From Cochliopodium minus (lineage: Eukaryota; Discosea; Himatismenida; Cochliopodiidae), in contig JAMYWO010000007.1 of the NCBI GenBank assembly GCA_024220525.1, positions 337,978 to 353,754 on the forward strand: 15,777 bases of DNA, written 5' to 3'. A program made the translations under genes and the position numbers. Of this stretch, positions 1 through 9,403 are shown one piece after another. How positions within the stretch are numbered: position 1 is the first letter of the stretch; each line of letters starts with the position of its first letter. The notes beneath the pieces are model-generated. The model saw only the letters and a program-made list of their open reading frames with translations. It had not been told where the DNA came from and ran no database searches.

Positions 1-52
1 GTTGATATTTTGATTCATATTCGACAATACTAACCTCATTATTATCCATCAT
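1..52 (-). CDS. 5' end of an unidentified gene, cut by the window edge
   Basis: Two adjacent ATGs on the minus strand, at 52 and 49, open a frame that stays open to the left edge and reads MMDNNEVSIVEYESKYQ. The bases just upstream are A-rich, as before the other start codons in this window. The amino-acid mix is typical of coding sequence, but 17 residues are too few to name a family. The gene would be transcribed away from the tetraspanin, making 53-1281 a divergent intergenic region. A chance short frame is possible. Confidence 0.4.
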   Translation of the reverse strand, partial: MMDNNEVSIVEYESKYQ

Positions 53-438
53 TTGATCTTTTTTTAATTTTCTAAAAATTTGAAAAATTAATGAAGAAAC
101 ATCCTTTTCAATTGGATAGATTCAATCTTATTTCTTGATATCTTTAAAAGTGATTAATTATGCTCATTTCTTGTCCAATAAATAGAAATGATAAAATTAA
201 CATTTGCTTGCTTTGATATAGGATGGAAATCTTTTCATATTCTCAATATTTTTCTCAATTTACAACAAATATCTATCGTTCTTGCTTTATAGTATTCACC
301 ATTCGATTTATTTTTAATTATTTTTTTCTTTCAAATTATTAAAAATAAAAAAAAAACTGTATTAATTATATAAAATTTTAGTTGTTTCTCACTCCAATTT
401 TATAATGTAATCAACCTATTTTTTAACACCCCTTTTTA

Positions 439-537
439 TTTATAAAATATTTTTGTTTAATGATGATACCCTATGGTTATGAAACCAAAATTTTTGATTT
501 AAATCAGCCTTGTCTGATAAACAAAATATTTTATAAA
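439..537. repeat. inverted repeat, about 20-base arms, 60-base spacer
   Basis: The arm at 439-458 is the reverse complement of 519-537 apart from one extra T in a T run, and the match runs a few bases beyond on one side. A transcript could fold into a long hairpin here. The arms are almost pure A/T, so chance is a real alternative in a sequence this biased. Confidence 0.35.
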
Positions 538-1212
538 TTTGAAAGAATTAATTTAATTATTGCAAAACAAATAAAGTCTTAATCCCAATTTTTTTTTAAA
601 TTAGGTTTGTCTGAAAATCAAAGTTTTAAAATCGAAATAATTGTGCTTATTGTTGTAACAATAAAGGTAAAAAAAGAATTTCCATCAAAATAATGGAGAT
701 ATTTTATAAATTTAATGATGAATAATAGTCGGGCGGGCTGATATTTATGATGTTTGACTTATGTACAATTCTGAATTTTAAATTATCTCCAAAATAAACA
801 AAATTTTTTGATTTCTGATTATTTTCTAATTTTTTTTTTTCAAAAGATTGGAGGTTGATTCAACTAATTACTACTTTTTTAATGAAAAATAAACATGATA
901 CATACAAACTAGAGTCACTGATTTTCAATGATTATAACTAAATAAAACATGCTGATTTTTATTTCATTAAAAAAAAAAAGATTGTATAATTAAAAAGATA
1001 ATTTATTCTATCCTGTTTCCTCAAAAATTTCTTCTTTCCTTTTTTTTTTCTTTCATTTTTTCATTGAAAAATATAAATTATCATAATTAAAAGAAAAAAA
1101 AAAAGATTAAACTTAATTAAACACATATTGACACCATTCTATTTTATATGTTTGATCTTCTCAGAGAATATTAAAATTCTTTTACCTTTTTTATTCCCTC
1201 CTCTTTTTTTGT

Positions 1213-1220
1213 TATAAATA
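1213..1220 (+). promoter_or_regulatory. TATA-like element upstream of the tetraspanin
   Basis: TATAAATA lies about 60 bases before the tetraspanin ATG, followed by an A-rich leader. Position and sequence suit a TATA box, but A/T strings are common here, so the call is tentative. Confidence 0.35.
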
Positions 1221-1281
1221 TGTGAAAATTTAAAGTTAATTTTCTTTTCAAATAAAATATAAAAAAAATAAAAAAAAAAAA

Positions 1282-2501
1282 ATGGCAAAAGGAGAATATT
1301 TATCATGTGGAATGAAGGTCGTTAAGAATCTTGTATTTATTATTAACATTGTATTTTTTGTTGGAGGAATTTTGATGATTGCTTTGGGAGCTTATGCTCT
1401 CAGCTTGAAAGCATTAAAGCAATTACATTCTATTCCTATTGCATCTGGAATCATAGTTCTTGGAACATTTGGTAAATAAACAAAAAAAATAAACAGTTCA
1501 ATTAAATTGAGTTCATAAAAAAAAATATGTTATAGAAGAAATTCATAATTTAAAGAATACAACAAAAAAAAAAAAGATAATCACTTTTAAAAATAAAGGA
1601 AGAAAAAAATAATATTCAGTGAAATTTAAATTTTTATATAATATTTTTGGTATTTGATTGTGAAGAATATATGTTCAAAAAGATACCCAAGTAATTAAAC
1701 TAACATTTCTATTGCTTTGAATAGTATTGCTTATTTCATTTTTTGGATGTTTTGGTGCACTCAGAGAAAACAAATACTTTCTTGGATTGTATTCTATTCT
1801 TTTGGTGATTATCATCATTTCTCAATTGGCAGTAGGAGGAAGTGCCTATGCATTAAGGAACAAAATAGATAATCAATTGGACAAATCATGGGCTAATAGT
1901 ACAGATGAAGTCAGAAATGCAATTCAGAAACAGTTTAATTGTTGTGGATGGGAAAATTATACTGATAATGCTGGTAAATAAAATTAAAAAATATATAAAA
2001 AAATATATTTTTATTTTAAATTGCTTTATATAAACTCACATCTTTATTCAAGATATTTTAATTTTACTTATAATTTCAATTTCATAAGCAATCACATTCA
2101 AAAATTTGCTGATAAAATATTTACTCACTCGATATATTAAAGGATATGAAAATAAAAATTCTCATAATTTAAAAAAACGAAAATATAAAATTAATAATTA
2201 GTCCTTATTGAATTAAAATTTATTTGAATATCACAATTTATAACAAAATCACAAACTTTCATCTTTTAATCAAATAAATCAATTAATCTTTATTATTTTT
2301 TTATTAGGATCTGTTTGTCCGGGGCTCGAACCAAAGGATGACATAGGTTGCCGTGCAGGCGTCGAAAGTTACATCCAAAAAAGATTAAAGACAGTTGGAG
2401 TTATTGGTATCATTGTCGCTTTCATCGAGTTAGTTGGTCTCGTTTTTTCTGTTTGTTTGATCAAAGCTATTCACAGAGAAGTTCAATTAGAGACGCATTG
2501 A
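1282..2501 (+). CDS. tetraspanin family membrane protein, three exons
   Basis: Exons 1282-1471, 1725-1973 and 2308-2501 join in frame (both introns phase 1) to give 210 aa ending in TGA. The protein has the tetraspanin plan: a short cytoplasmic N-terminus, TM1 (about residues 14-40), TM2 carrying the family pattern ISFFGCFGALRENKYFLG, TM3, a large extracellular loop with the diagnostic CCG (FNCCGW) plus two more cysteines that could form the usual two disulphides, then TM4 (about residues 176-198) and a short tail. Tetraspanins organise membrane microdomains with partner proteins, usually at the cell surface or in endosomes. Introns are 253 and 334 bases with GTAAAT donors. The first ends after a CTAAC branch-point-like motif. 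The third exon is visibly richer in G/C than the first two. Family is certain; partners and location are not visible. Confidence 0.93.
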
Positions 2502-2513
2502 TTTTTCGCCTCA

Positions 2514-2519
2514 AATAAA
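2514..2519 (+). terminator. AATAAA polyadenylation-like signal after the tetraspanin
   Basis: AATAAA begins 13 bases after the TGA stop and is followed within 20 bases by A and T runs. It suits a very short 3' UTR facing the convergent ankyrin gene 122 bases away. A/T bias makes AATAAA common by chance. Confidence 0.35.
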
Positions 2520-2623
2520 TTCTCTTTAAAAAAAAACTTTTTGTTTTGGGGCGTATCATTTCTTTTCAAAAAAAAAAAATAATTAAAAATTAATTTAAAT
2601 AAAATTTTTTAAATTTTTTTTTT

Positions 2624-5453
2624 TTAATTAAATATTTTTTCTAAAACAAAATTCGTAACTGTCTTTGGAAGATTGGTTTTTATTACTTTCATGCAAACCA
2701 AGAAGTTTCGTATTTTTGTTTGTAAATAATCCGGTAAGACATTGAAGAACTTTTTCCACAAATCTTTCTTCCCATTCTTTTTGTACTCTTCCACAAGTTT
2801 TACGACTTCTTCTTTTTTTTCCCTGGCAGCATAGTCCAAGGCCGTAAAAACATTATCTTTTTCTCTACTTATATTTAGGTCAACTGTGTCAGAAAAGATT
2901 AAAAGAGAAAGCTATTATTTTTAAAGGTTAAAAACCAAATCAATTTGAAAATTTGAAATTGTTACGATGAATAATGTATTGTTGTAAACAGAATTGAATA
3001 TTGGAGTAAATCCGTCTTTGTCTTGAACATTAACTTCTGCTTTTTCATTTACTAAAAGCTTAACCATCTCGAAAACATTATTTTGAGGAACCTATAAAAT
3101 AACAAAATAATTTAAAAGATGGTTATGAAAAAGAAAAATCTCACAAAAACTAAAGTTTTTATGCTAACAAAAAGAAAGATTTAAAAAGAATCAAAAATTT
3201 AAAATAAAAAAACTGTTTTACTTGACATCTACATAACCAGAAGATGGATGTGTGTAACCTGTTTTTTTGACAGTTACCATTTTATTTTTGGTTTCAGAAA
3301 GATTGAAAAAAGGAGTTTTCCCATTATTATCCCTTAAATTAATGTCAGCTTTAAATTTAAGAAATGTTGCTGTTTCATAAAAAAAATTATAAAAATAAAA
3401 TAAAAATAAATTATTAAAAATTTACATAAAATTTTTTCGTTGGAATCTCCTTCACCTAAAAGGTTTTTTTTTTTTTAATTAAAAAATGATTGTAATTTTT
3501 ATTCTTACAAATAACATGAAAGGGAGTAATGAGATCATCGCATTGCAAATTGGGATCTGCATTATTTTCTAACAAAAGAACAATGAAATCATCATTTTCA
3601 GAAGCACTCCAACACCACCGATGTAAAGCTGCTTTTCCAAACTGATCTTTTTTGTTAGGATCCGCTTTATATTTTAAAAGAAGTTTCATCTAACAAAGAA
3701 AAAAAAAAAATTTTTATTTAAAAAATTAAAAAATAATTGATTTAAAAATAAAAATTTAAAAATATTCATCAAAAAAAACAATTTTTTTTTTACGCTGGAA
3801 ATTTTTAAACTGCTATTATCGACTAGACATTGGATATTGGGATCAGCCTTTTTTTGTAACAACAACTCTGCTATTTCGAGGTTGTATTGATAGAATTTTC
3901 CCAAACATGTTTTTTCTTGTTTGGTGATTAAATTCAAGTTTGCTTTTTTATCTTTTAAAAAAAATTTAAAAATTGGAGTATTTAAAATATTAAAAAAAAG
4001 ATTTTACCAATCAGTTTTTCTAAAAGTTCAGTATCAACATCACCACAAATTTTGAAGAAGATGGATTCATTATTGGAGTTTTTGGTGTTGATGTCTACTT
4101 CATAATTTTCGAGAATATTCTCTTGTGATGGTTTTGAAAGTTCGTCAAATCTGATGACATGTAAGGGGGTTTCTTTAAAAAAATAAATAAAACAAATTAA
4201 TAAAATTTTAAAGTAAATTTCAGATTTGAATAAGTTGAAAATAAAAATAGAAATTCCAAAAAAGTTAAATAAGAAATATTACCTTGTTTAGAATTTTTAA
4301 TGTTAAGATCTGCTTTGTTTTCCAAAAATAAAAAAAGAAGTTCCTCTTTAACATGACTACAAAGAGAATGCAAAGGAGTGTTCCCTTCATTGTTTTTATT
4401 GTTAATATCAACCTTTAACTCAAAGAAACGAAGAGAACAAGTTTTTATTTGTTGATAATCATTGTGAGATGTTACAATCTTGTTGAGAATGTTGTTTCCC
4501 TCCTCATCCTTAATATTTGGGTCTATTTTCGCTTCGATTGCCAAATTTAAATATTCTTCCATTTCTTTTTTGTGTTTCAGGGTCAAGAAAAAATAGTGTT
4601 TTGCTAATAGAAAAAATTTGTTGAACTTTTTTTAATCAAAATAATACCAATTAAAAAATATTTATAAAATAAAAAATTTTGATTTAAAAGAAACTTTGAG
4701 AATTACCCGATTAAAATTTTTTTTTCTTTTACCTAATTTGGGATCTGTTGTTTGGATGAGTTGTTTTATGATGTCCACATTGTCAAAATAATTGTTGTTG
4801 AGAACATAACTGACAGGTAAATTTTTTTGTCCGACACTAAAGTTGACATCTGCTTTGCTTTCTATCAAAAGATGAAAGATGTCATAACATTTGTTTTCTA
4901 AAGAGTACAATAAAGGTGTTTTAAATTGTTTATCCTCTTTGTTGATATCCGCTTTGTATTCAATCAACATTTTTACTTTCTCCTCTTTCTTATTTTTCAC
5001 CATGTTTATTAGTATGGTTGTGCCTGGAGGGGAAATATTTGGATCACCTTTGTTCTCAAGCAAAATCTTTTCAAAAATTTGTTTTATTAAACTTTAAATT
5101 TTTAGATAAATTTTTAAAAAGAAAAAAAAAATTAAAGTTTTTCACTGAAATAATAAAATTATAGTTTTTCAAAACATGTTGAGGAGGATATCTCTTCATT
5201 GATGGATCAAAACATTACATATTCTAGGAAATATATTTGTTTAAAAGAATTTTCTGATTATGAAACTATGTTTCTTCAAAAAAAGATTTACCTTTAAAAC
5301 ATCAATAGATATCTCTTTTTCCATTGCATATTGGAATAATGTTTTGTTATTCTCATCTTGTTTATTGAGATCATTTTTGGCTGTAAATTTTCGGATCTTT
5401 TCCAAATCATTTTGATCAAGATACTTTACGAGCTTATTTTGTTTATTTCCCAT
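2624..5453 (-). CDS. ankyrin-repeat protein, ten exons
   Basis: Minus-strand exons, in order: 5453-5292, 5066-4733, 4603-4283, 4172-4008, 3951-3794, 3689-3509, 3455-3426, 3369-3233, 3091-2966 and 2911-2624. All phases agree and the joined frame encodes 633 aa. Almost the whole length is about a dozen ankyrin repeats of about 33 residues, recognisable by recurring blocks such as LLENKGDPNI, LIEYKADINKED, TPLHSLCSH, LLLQKKADPNIQ, LLLENNADPN and LLVNEKAEVNVQDKDG. Such repeats form a protein-binding solenoid; no catalytic domain is seen. The last 50 or so residues (after VKLVEEYKKNG) are non-repeat and basic. Introns are 53 to 225 bases and exon seven is only 30. The exon-eight donor is uncertain (GTAGAT at 3232 chosen to keep phase; a site two codons on also works). 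The start MGNKQNK has glycine at position 2 but lacks the usual Ser/Thr at position 6 for myristoylation. The partner is unknown. Confidence 0.88.
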
Positions 5454-5507
5454 CCAATAATCTCAAAAAAATTATTTCAATTTTAAACGAGAAGTCCAAT
5501 TTTTTTT

Positions 5508-7242
5508 TTAATTTTTTAAAGAGAAATAAAACGAAAAAAGGAAGATGCACCATTGAATGATGAAAAAATGTTGAAATCCATATTTTTCAAAGACTTTAGA
5601 AAATTTAGGACTCCTTTTTAGCATGTAGTTATTTATAATGATGCGAGAAGGTACCGAGGTTAACATTCCACCAACATGGACCATTACAATAATGAAGAGG
5701 TCACCCCATAAAGAAAGCTGATGAATATAAGAAATAGCAAATCCTCCATAGACAAACAAGTTCAACTTTTTTTTTGTAATAAAACTTAAAAAAGCAAAAG
5801 AAAAGTGAAAGAAAAACAAAATTTTTAGATTGAAACAATAAATTTTAAAAAAATTTTTCATAAATTGTAAATTAATTTTTTTTTACCAATTCATTTTCAA
5901 AAAAAAGGTTGTACAGTTGATAGACGAAATTTGGGAAGCATCTTAATATGTAAGATTTGAACCTGAGATAGAGAATGTAAAATTTCATGCGAGACAATTG
6001 TCGGCAAAAAATGGGAAAAAGAAAGAAAGAGAAGATGTACAAAGTGCCAAGAAAAGAACCAGTGGAAAGAAAATGAACAAAAAACAAAAGAAGGGCGAAA
6101 AAAAGAGAAAAAAAAAGTAAGAAAAGGGAATCAGGAGGATACACAAAGGAATTAGTGTTTAAAAAAAGAAAATAAAACAAAGGAAAAGTAATTAACATTT
6201 CTAAAGAAATAATAGAGAAGTATCCCCATCTTCTTCCTTCTTTGGAATACCAATGAAGGGACGTGTCTATCTTTCCTAGTTTGGAGAGGAGGTAGGTGAG
6301 GAGGAGGGGGATGGAGGAGAGGCACAGGAGTAGTGGCAAAATGAACATGAACATTCTTCTTCTTATTACTGTATCCACTTCGCTCTTTTCTTCTTCATTT
6401 AGAGGATGATCGCTTAAATCCAATCTTTTTAATTTAAAAAAAAAATTTTTTATTTTTTTTTTTTATTATCAATTAAATTTAGTTTATTTTATTTGAGAAA
6501 TTTAATCTTTATTTTTTGAGAAGTTTTTGAATTTTCAATAAATTTATTTTATTCATTTTTTATTTTATATTTAATTTTTAATTTAATTTTATTTATTAAT
6601 AAAAAAATATATATTTTTTTACCTGGAATGATGAATTATCCTTGGATATTTTCTTTCCAAGAAAAACTTGAACCACAGAGGATATAAAATAAAAAAGGAA
6701 GGATAGTTGATGTAATAATTTTTGAAGTTCCGGAGATCAAGATATTCAGATTTGAACCCTTTCCTTGAATATTCAATGAATGGATCAAAGGATGGTCTTT
6801 TAAATTTGTATGGTGGAATATATGCACATGGTATTTTTGAGTGGATTTCAAATTCTTTTTCGAATCTTTCCAATACACCATATTTTTCTCTGAAATTCGA
6901 ATTTGAATTTGAAATTTTTATTTCTTTCAAATATTCCTCTATGTTTTCTTTTAGTGGATCCAATAACTGATTATCTTGGTTGGTTGAGATTCTCTTTTTG
7001 ATTTTTGCATCCAATTTTTTAAATTCACTTTCCCATCTTGAAGTATCTTTGGATGCTCTATTCCATACTTTATTTACTTCTGAGCAATTTATTATCTCTT
7101 TGATCTCTATCCAACATCAAAAGAGGGGAAAGAGTTTATATTCGAACAAATATAAAATTATAATCTGAAATGTTTTACCCAAATAATCAAAAATCAACAT
7201 CATAACATTCTTTGAGAAAACAATTTCTTTTCTATTTTCCAT
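5508..7242 (-). CDS. F-box protein with polytopic membrane domain, copy A
   Basis: Exons 7242-7179, 7106-6623, 6424-5887 and 5765-5508 join in frame (phases 1, 2, 0) to give 447 aa. Residues about 10-55 match the F-box pattern: VMMLIFDYL, then EIKEIINCSEVNKVWNRAS and a Trp (RWES). F-boxes bind Skp1 and recruit substrates to SCF ubiquitin ligases. A charged linker follows, then a block shared by all copies (IPPYKFKRPSFDPFIEYSRK, GFKSEYLDLRN). From residue 184 come VIRRR and about seven hydrophobic segments, with SKLGKID and LSTGSF conserved. The stop lies only 54 bases from the start of the ankyrin gene downstream, and 71 bases separate this start from copy B's stop. The last acceptor (AAAAAG at 5766) was chosen because it aligns with copies B and C. 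Membrane-tethered SCF adaptor is an inference; no full-length relative is known to me. Confidence 0.82.
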
Positions 7243-7313
7243 TGTGTTTTTTTTTTGGTATTTTGAAACAATTTTTTATTTTTTATTTTTCATATTAAAA
7301 CAAATAAACAAAT

Positions 7314-9063
7314 TTATTTTAAAGAGATAATGAGAAACAAGGATAAAACAATCAACCAAGAGAAAATAAAAGAGTATTCTAACTTGAAATCAGAAATTTT
7401 TTTAAAAGAAAATTCGTTTCTTTCAGTCAAACACCTTCTCATGTAATCGGAAGGAACCAAAACAATGACACCTCCAATGAAAACCGAGAAAAAGATCAAC
7501 AAACTTCTCCAAAGAGAAAAATAAATAAAAAAAAAGACAAGAGCAATGAGAACAAAAAAATTCTTGATCTAAAAAAAAAAAATTGAATGAATTTTGAAAC
7601 AAAAAAAAAATTTTAAAAAAAAACAAAAAAATAATTTTATCAATTTTATATCTCAAGATAAGAATTTTTAAAAAAAATGATAAATTATTTCTGACAATTC
7701 AAAATTGATAAATTATTACAAAAAAAGATAATTTATATTTTTTCTTTTAAAAAAAATAAACCATTCTCAAGAGATAATACCCTGTATAAGAAGATAAAAA
7801 ATCCCAAAGTTTGGTGACATACTTTGAATAAGAAAAGTAATCGTAAAGATCAGAAAGATAAAAAAGGAAAAGGAAATGAGGAACAGAAATTTTCAAAGTA
7901 CTGAAAAGAGAGCCAGTAGAAAGCAAGTCTCCCAAAAAAGAGAAAGAAACAAGAGTAAAAACAATGATATATTTTATTTTAGGAAAAATGAAGGAAGATT
8001 GTGGGAGAGGCAAAAGATAAAAAATAGGAAAATTGATCAACATTTCAAAAAGAGAAATGGAGAGATAGCTCCATTGTCTTTCTTCTTTGTAATGTAAATG
8101 AATTGAAGAATCTATTTTACTCATTTTTGAGAGAATGAACACGAAGAGGAAGGGGAGAAGTGTGAGGAGAAAAAAGAAAGGTAAGATGAAAATAAAGATT
8201 CTTCTTCTTATTACTGTGTCTTTCTCGTCTTCATTTTTTGGGTCCCTGATATCCAACCTTGATTTATTTATAAGATTAAATTGGTATTTTAATTTTTATT
8301 TAAAAGTTTTTTAATTAATCTTTAATTTTTATGTTATATTTTTTTCATTTTTTATTTTAATTAATCTTTTATTTAAAGTTTTTTATTTTTTTAAAGTTTT
8401 GTTTTTTTCATTTTTTTTAAAAAATCAGTTAATATTGTTTTTTACCCCCAATGACTTAGGTATCTTGGATTCTCTCTATCTAAGAAAAACCTGAACCACA
8501 TAGGATTGAAGAATAGAAAGAGATAGTTGATGTAATAATTTTTGAGGTTTCGGAGATCAAGATATTCAGATTTGAACCCTTTCCTTGAATATTCAATGAA
8601 TGGATCAAAGGATGGTCTTTTAAATTTGTATGGTGGAATATATGCACATGGTATTTTTGAGTGGATTTCAAATTCTTTTTCGAATCTTGCCAATATACCA
8701 TATTTTTCTCTGAAATTCGAATTTGAATTTGAAATTTCTATTTCTTTCAAATATTCCTCTATATTTTCTTTATTTGAATTTAAATCAAGGTCATCTTGGT
8801 TGCTTGAGATTCTCTTTTTGATTTTTGCATCTAATTTTTTAAATTCGCTTTCCCATCTTGAAGTATCTTTGGATGCTCTATTCCATACTTTATTTACTTC
8901 TGAGCAATTTATTATCTCTTTGATCTCTATCCAACATCAAAAGAGGGGAAAGAGTTTATATTCGAAACAAATATAAAATTATAATCTGAAATGTTTTACC
9001 TAAAAAATCAAAAATCAACATCATAACATTCTTTGAGAAAACAATTTCTTCTCTATTTTCCAT
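7314..9063 (-). CDS. F-box protein with polytopic membrane domain, copy B
   Basis: Exons 9063-9000, 8926-8446, 8257-7762 and 7568-7314 join in frame to give 431 aa. Exon 1, intron 1 and most of exon 2 are nearly identical in DNA to copy A, including the F-box core INCSEVNKVWNRASKDTSRW and the shared FKRPSFDPFIEYSRKG block. The membrane exons, by contrast, share only the family framework: DTVIRRRIFIFILPFF, SKMSKIDSS, SIHLHYKEERQWSY, EMLINFPIFY, LLSTGSLFSTL and, in the last exon, FSLWRSLLIFFSVFIGG. About seven hydrophobic segments are visible. The intron-3 donor would be GTTTAT at 7761, unlike the usual GTAA form, but it falls exactly where copies A and C have theirs and keeps phase 0. The linker between F-box and shared block contains a local patch that differs from copy A. 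Confidence 0.8.
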
Positions 9064-9184
9064 TGTGTTTTTTTTGGCTTTTTAAACAATTTTTTTTTAT
9101 TTAATTTTTGAACAAATAATATTAATTAAAATCACAATATAAAACATGATTCTCAAGCTTTTTCATTCATATCATTTAAATTGG

Positions 9185-9310
9185 AATACCTTTGTAGTAA
9201 TCAAAAATTCGAAGGATATATGAAACTACTAATAAGCCCCACTTAAAATAAAGAAAAAGATGGAAAAACAGAGGAAAGAAACCCTAAGAGAGTTAAACAC
9301 TTATAAATTA
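9185..9310 (-). pseudogene. decayed fragment of a membrane exon from a fourth array copy
   Basis: Reading the minus strand here gives NSLRVSFLCFSIFFFIL, which resembles NSLWVFFPLCILLFFFI of copy C exon 3. After a frame change it gives VVSYILRIFDYYKG, resembling FKSYILRCFPNF of copy A, followed by a GTATTC donor-like site. The plus-strand DNA near 9272-9293 also resembles 9837-9861 in copy C. Stops and the frame change rule out an intact exon. The order of the two pieces and the location between copies B and C fit a relic of a lost tandem copy. The match is short and hydrophobic, so convergence is possible. Confidence 0.42.
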
Positions 9311-9403
9311 ATAGCTTGGATTGTTTATTAAAAAAGATACATAAATCCCAGATTAATTTTATTGAAAACATTTTACAAAAAGAATGAATGATCCTAAATT
9401 ATT

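Larger units (their letters stand above)
53..1281. other. long AT-rich intergenic region with no convincing gene
   Basis: This 1.2 kb stretch lies between two divergently oriented genes and is far longer than any other spacer in the window (54 to 493 bases). Both strands are broken by stops, and only frames below about 40 codons exist. It holds many A/T homopolymers, an inverted repeat with arms at 439-458 and 519-537, a short perfect inverted repeat at 647-664 (8-base arms, 2-base loop), and an isolated GC-rich patch near 729-741. It probably holds the promoters of both flanking genes. A non-coding RNA or decayed gene cannot be excluded. Confidence 0.5.

Noticed and set aside
222-340. Short plus-strand frame preceded by an AG acceptor-like site
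   Set aside because: Only about 38 codons of Phe/Ile/Tyr-rich sequence in AT-rich DNA, with no matching upstream exon.
729-741. GC-rich patch GTCGGGCGGGCTG as part of a tRNA
   Set aside because: No cloverleaf arms, B-box or matching stem could be found around it on either strand.
2624-5453. Several separate small ankyrin genes rather than one gene
   Set aside because: Every adjacent piece is joined by a GT-AG pair with matching phase and the joins restore ankyrin helices, so one ten-exon gene explains all pieces.
8542-8976. Long plus-strand frame (144 codons), also seen in part at 6722-6970
   Set aside because: It is the exact antisense of exon 2 and intron 1 of F-box copies B and A. It is shared by both only because the DNA is duplicated, and copy C does not keep it.
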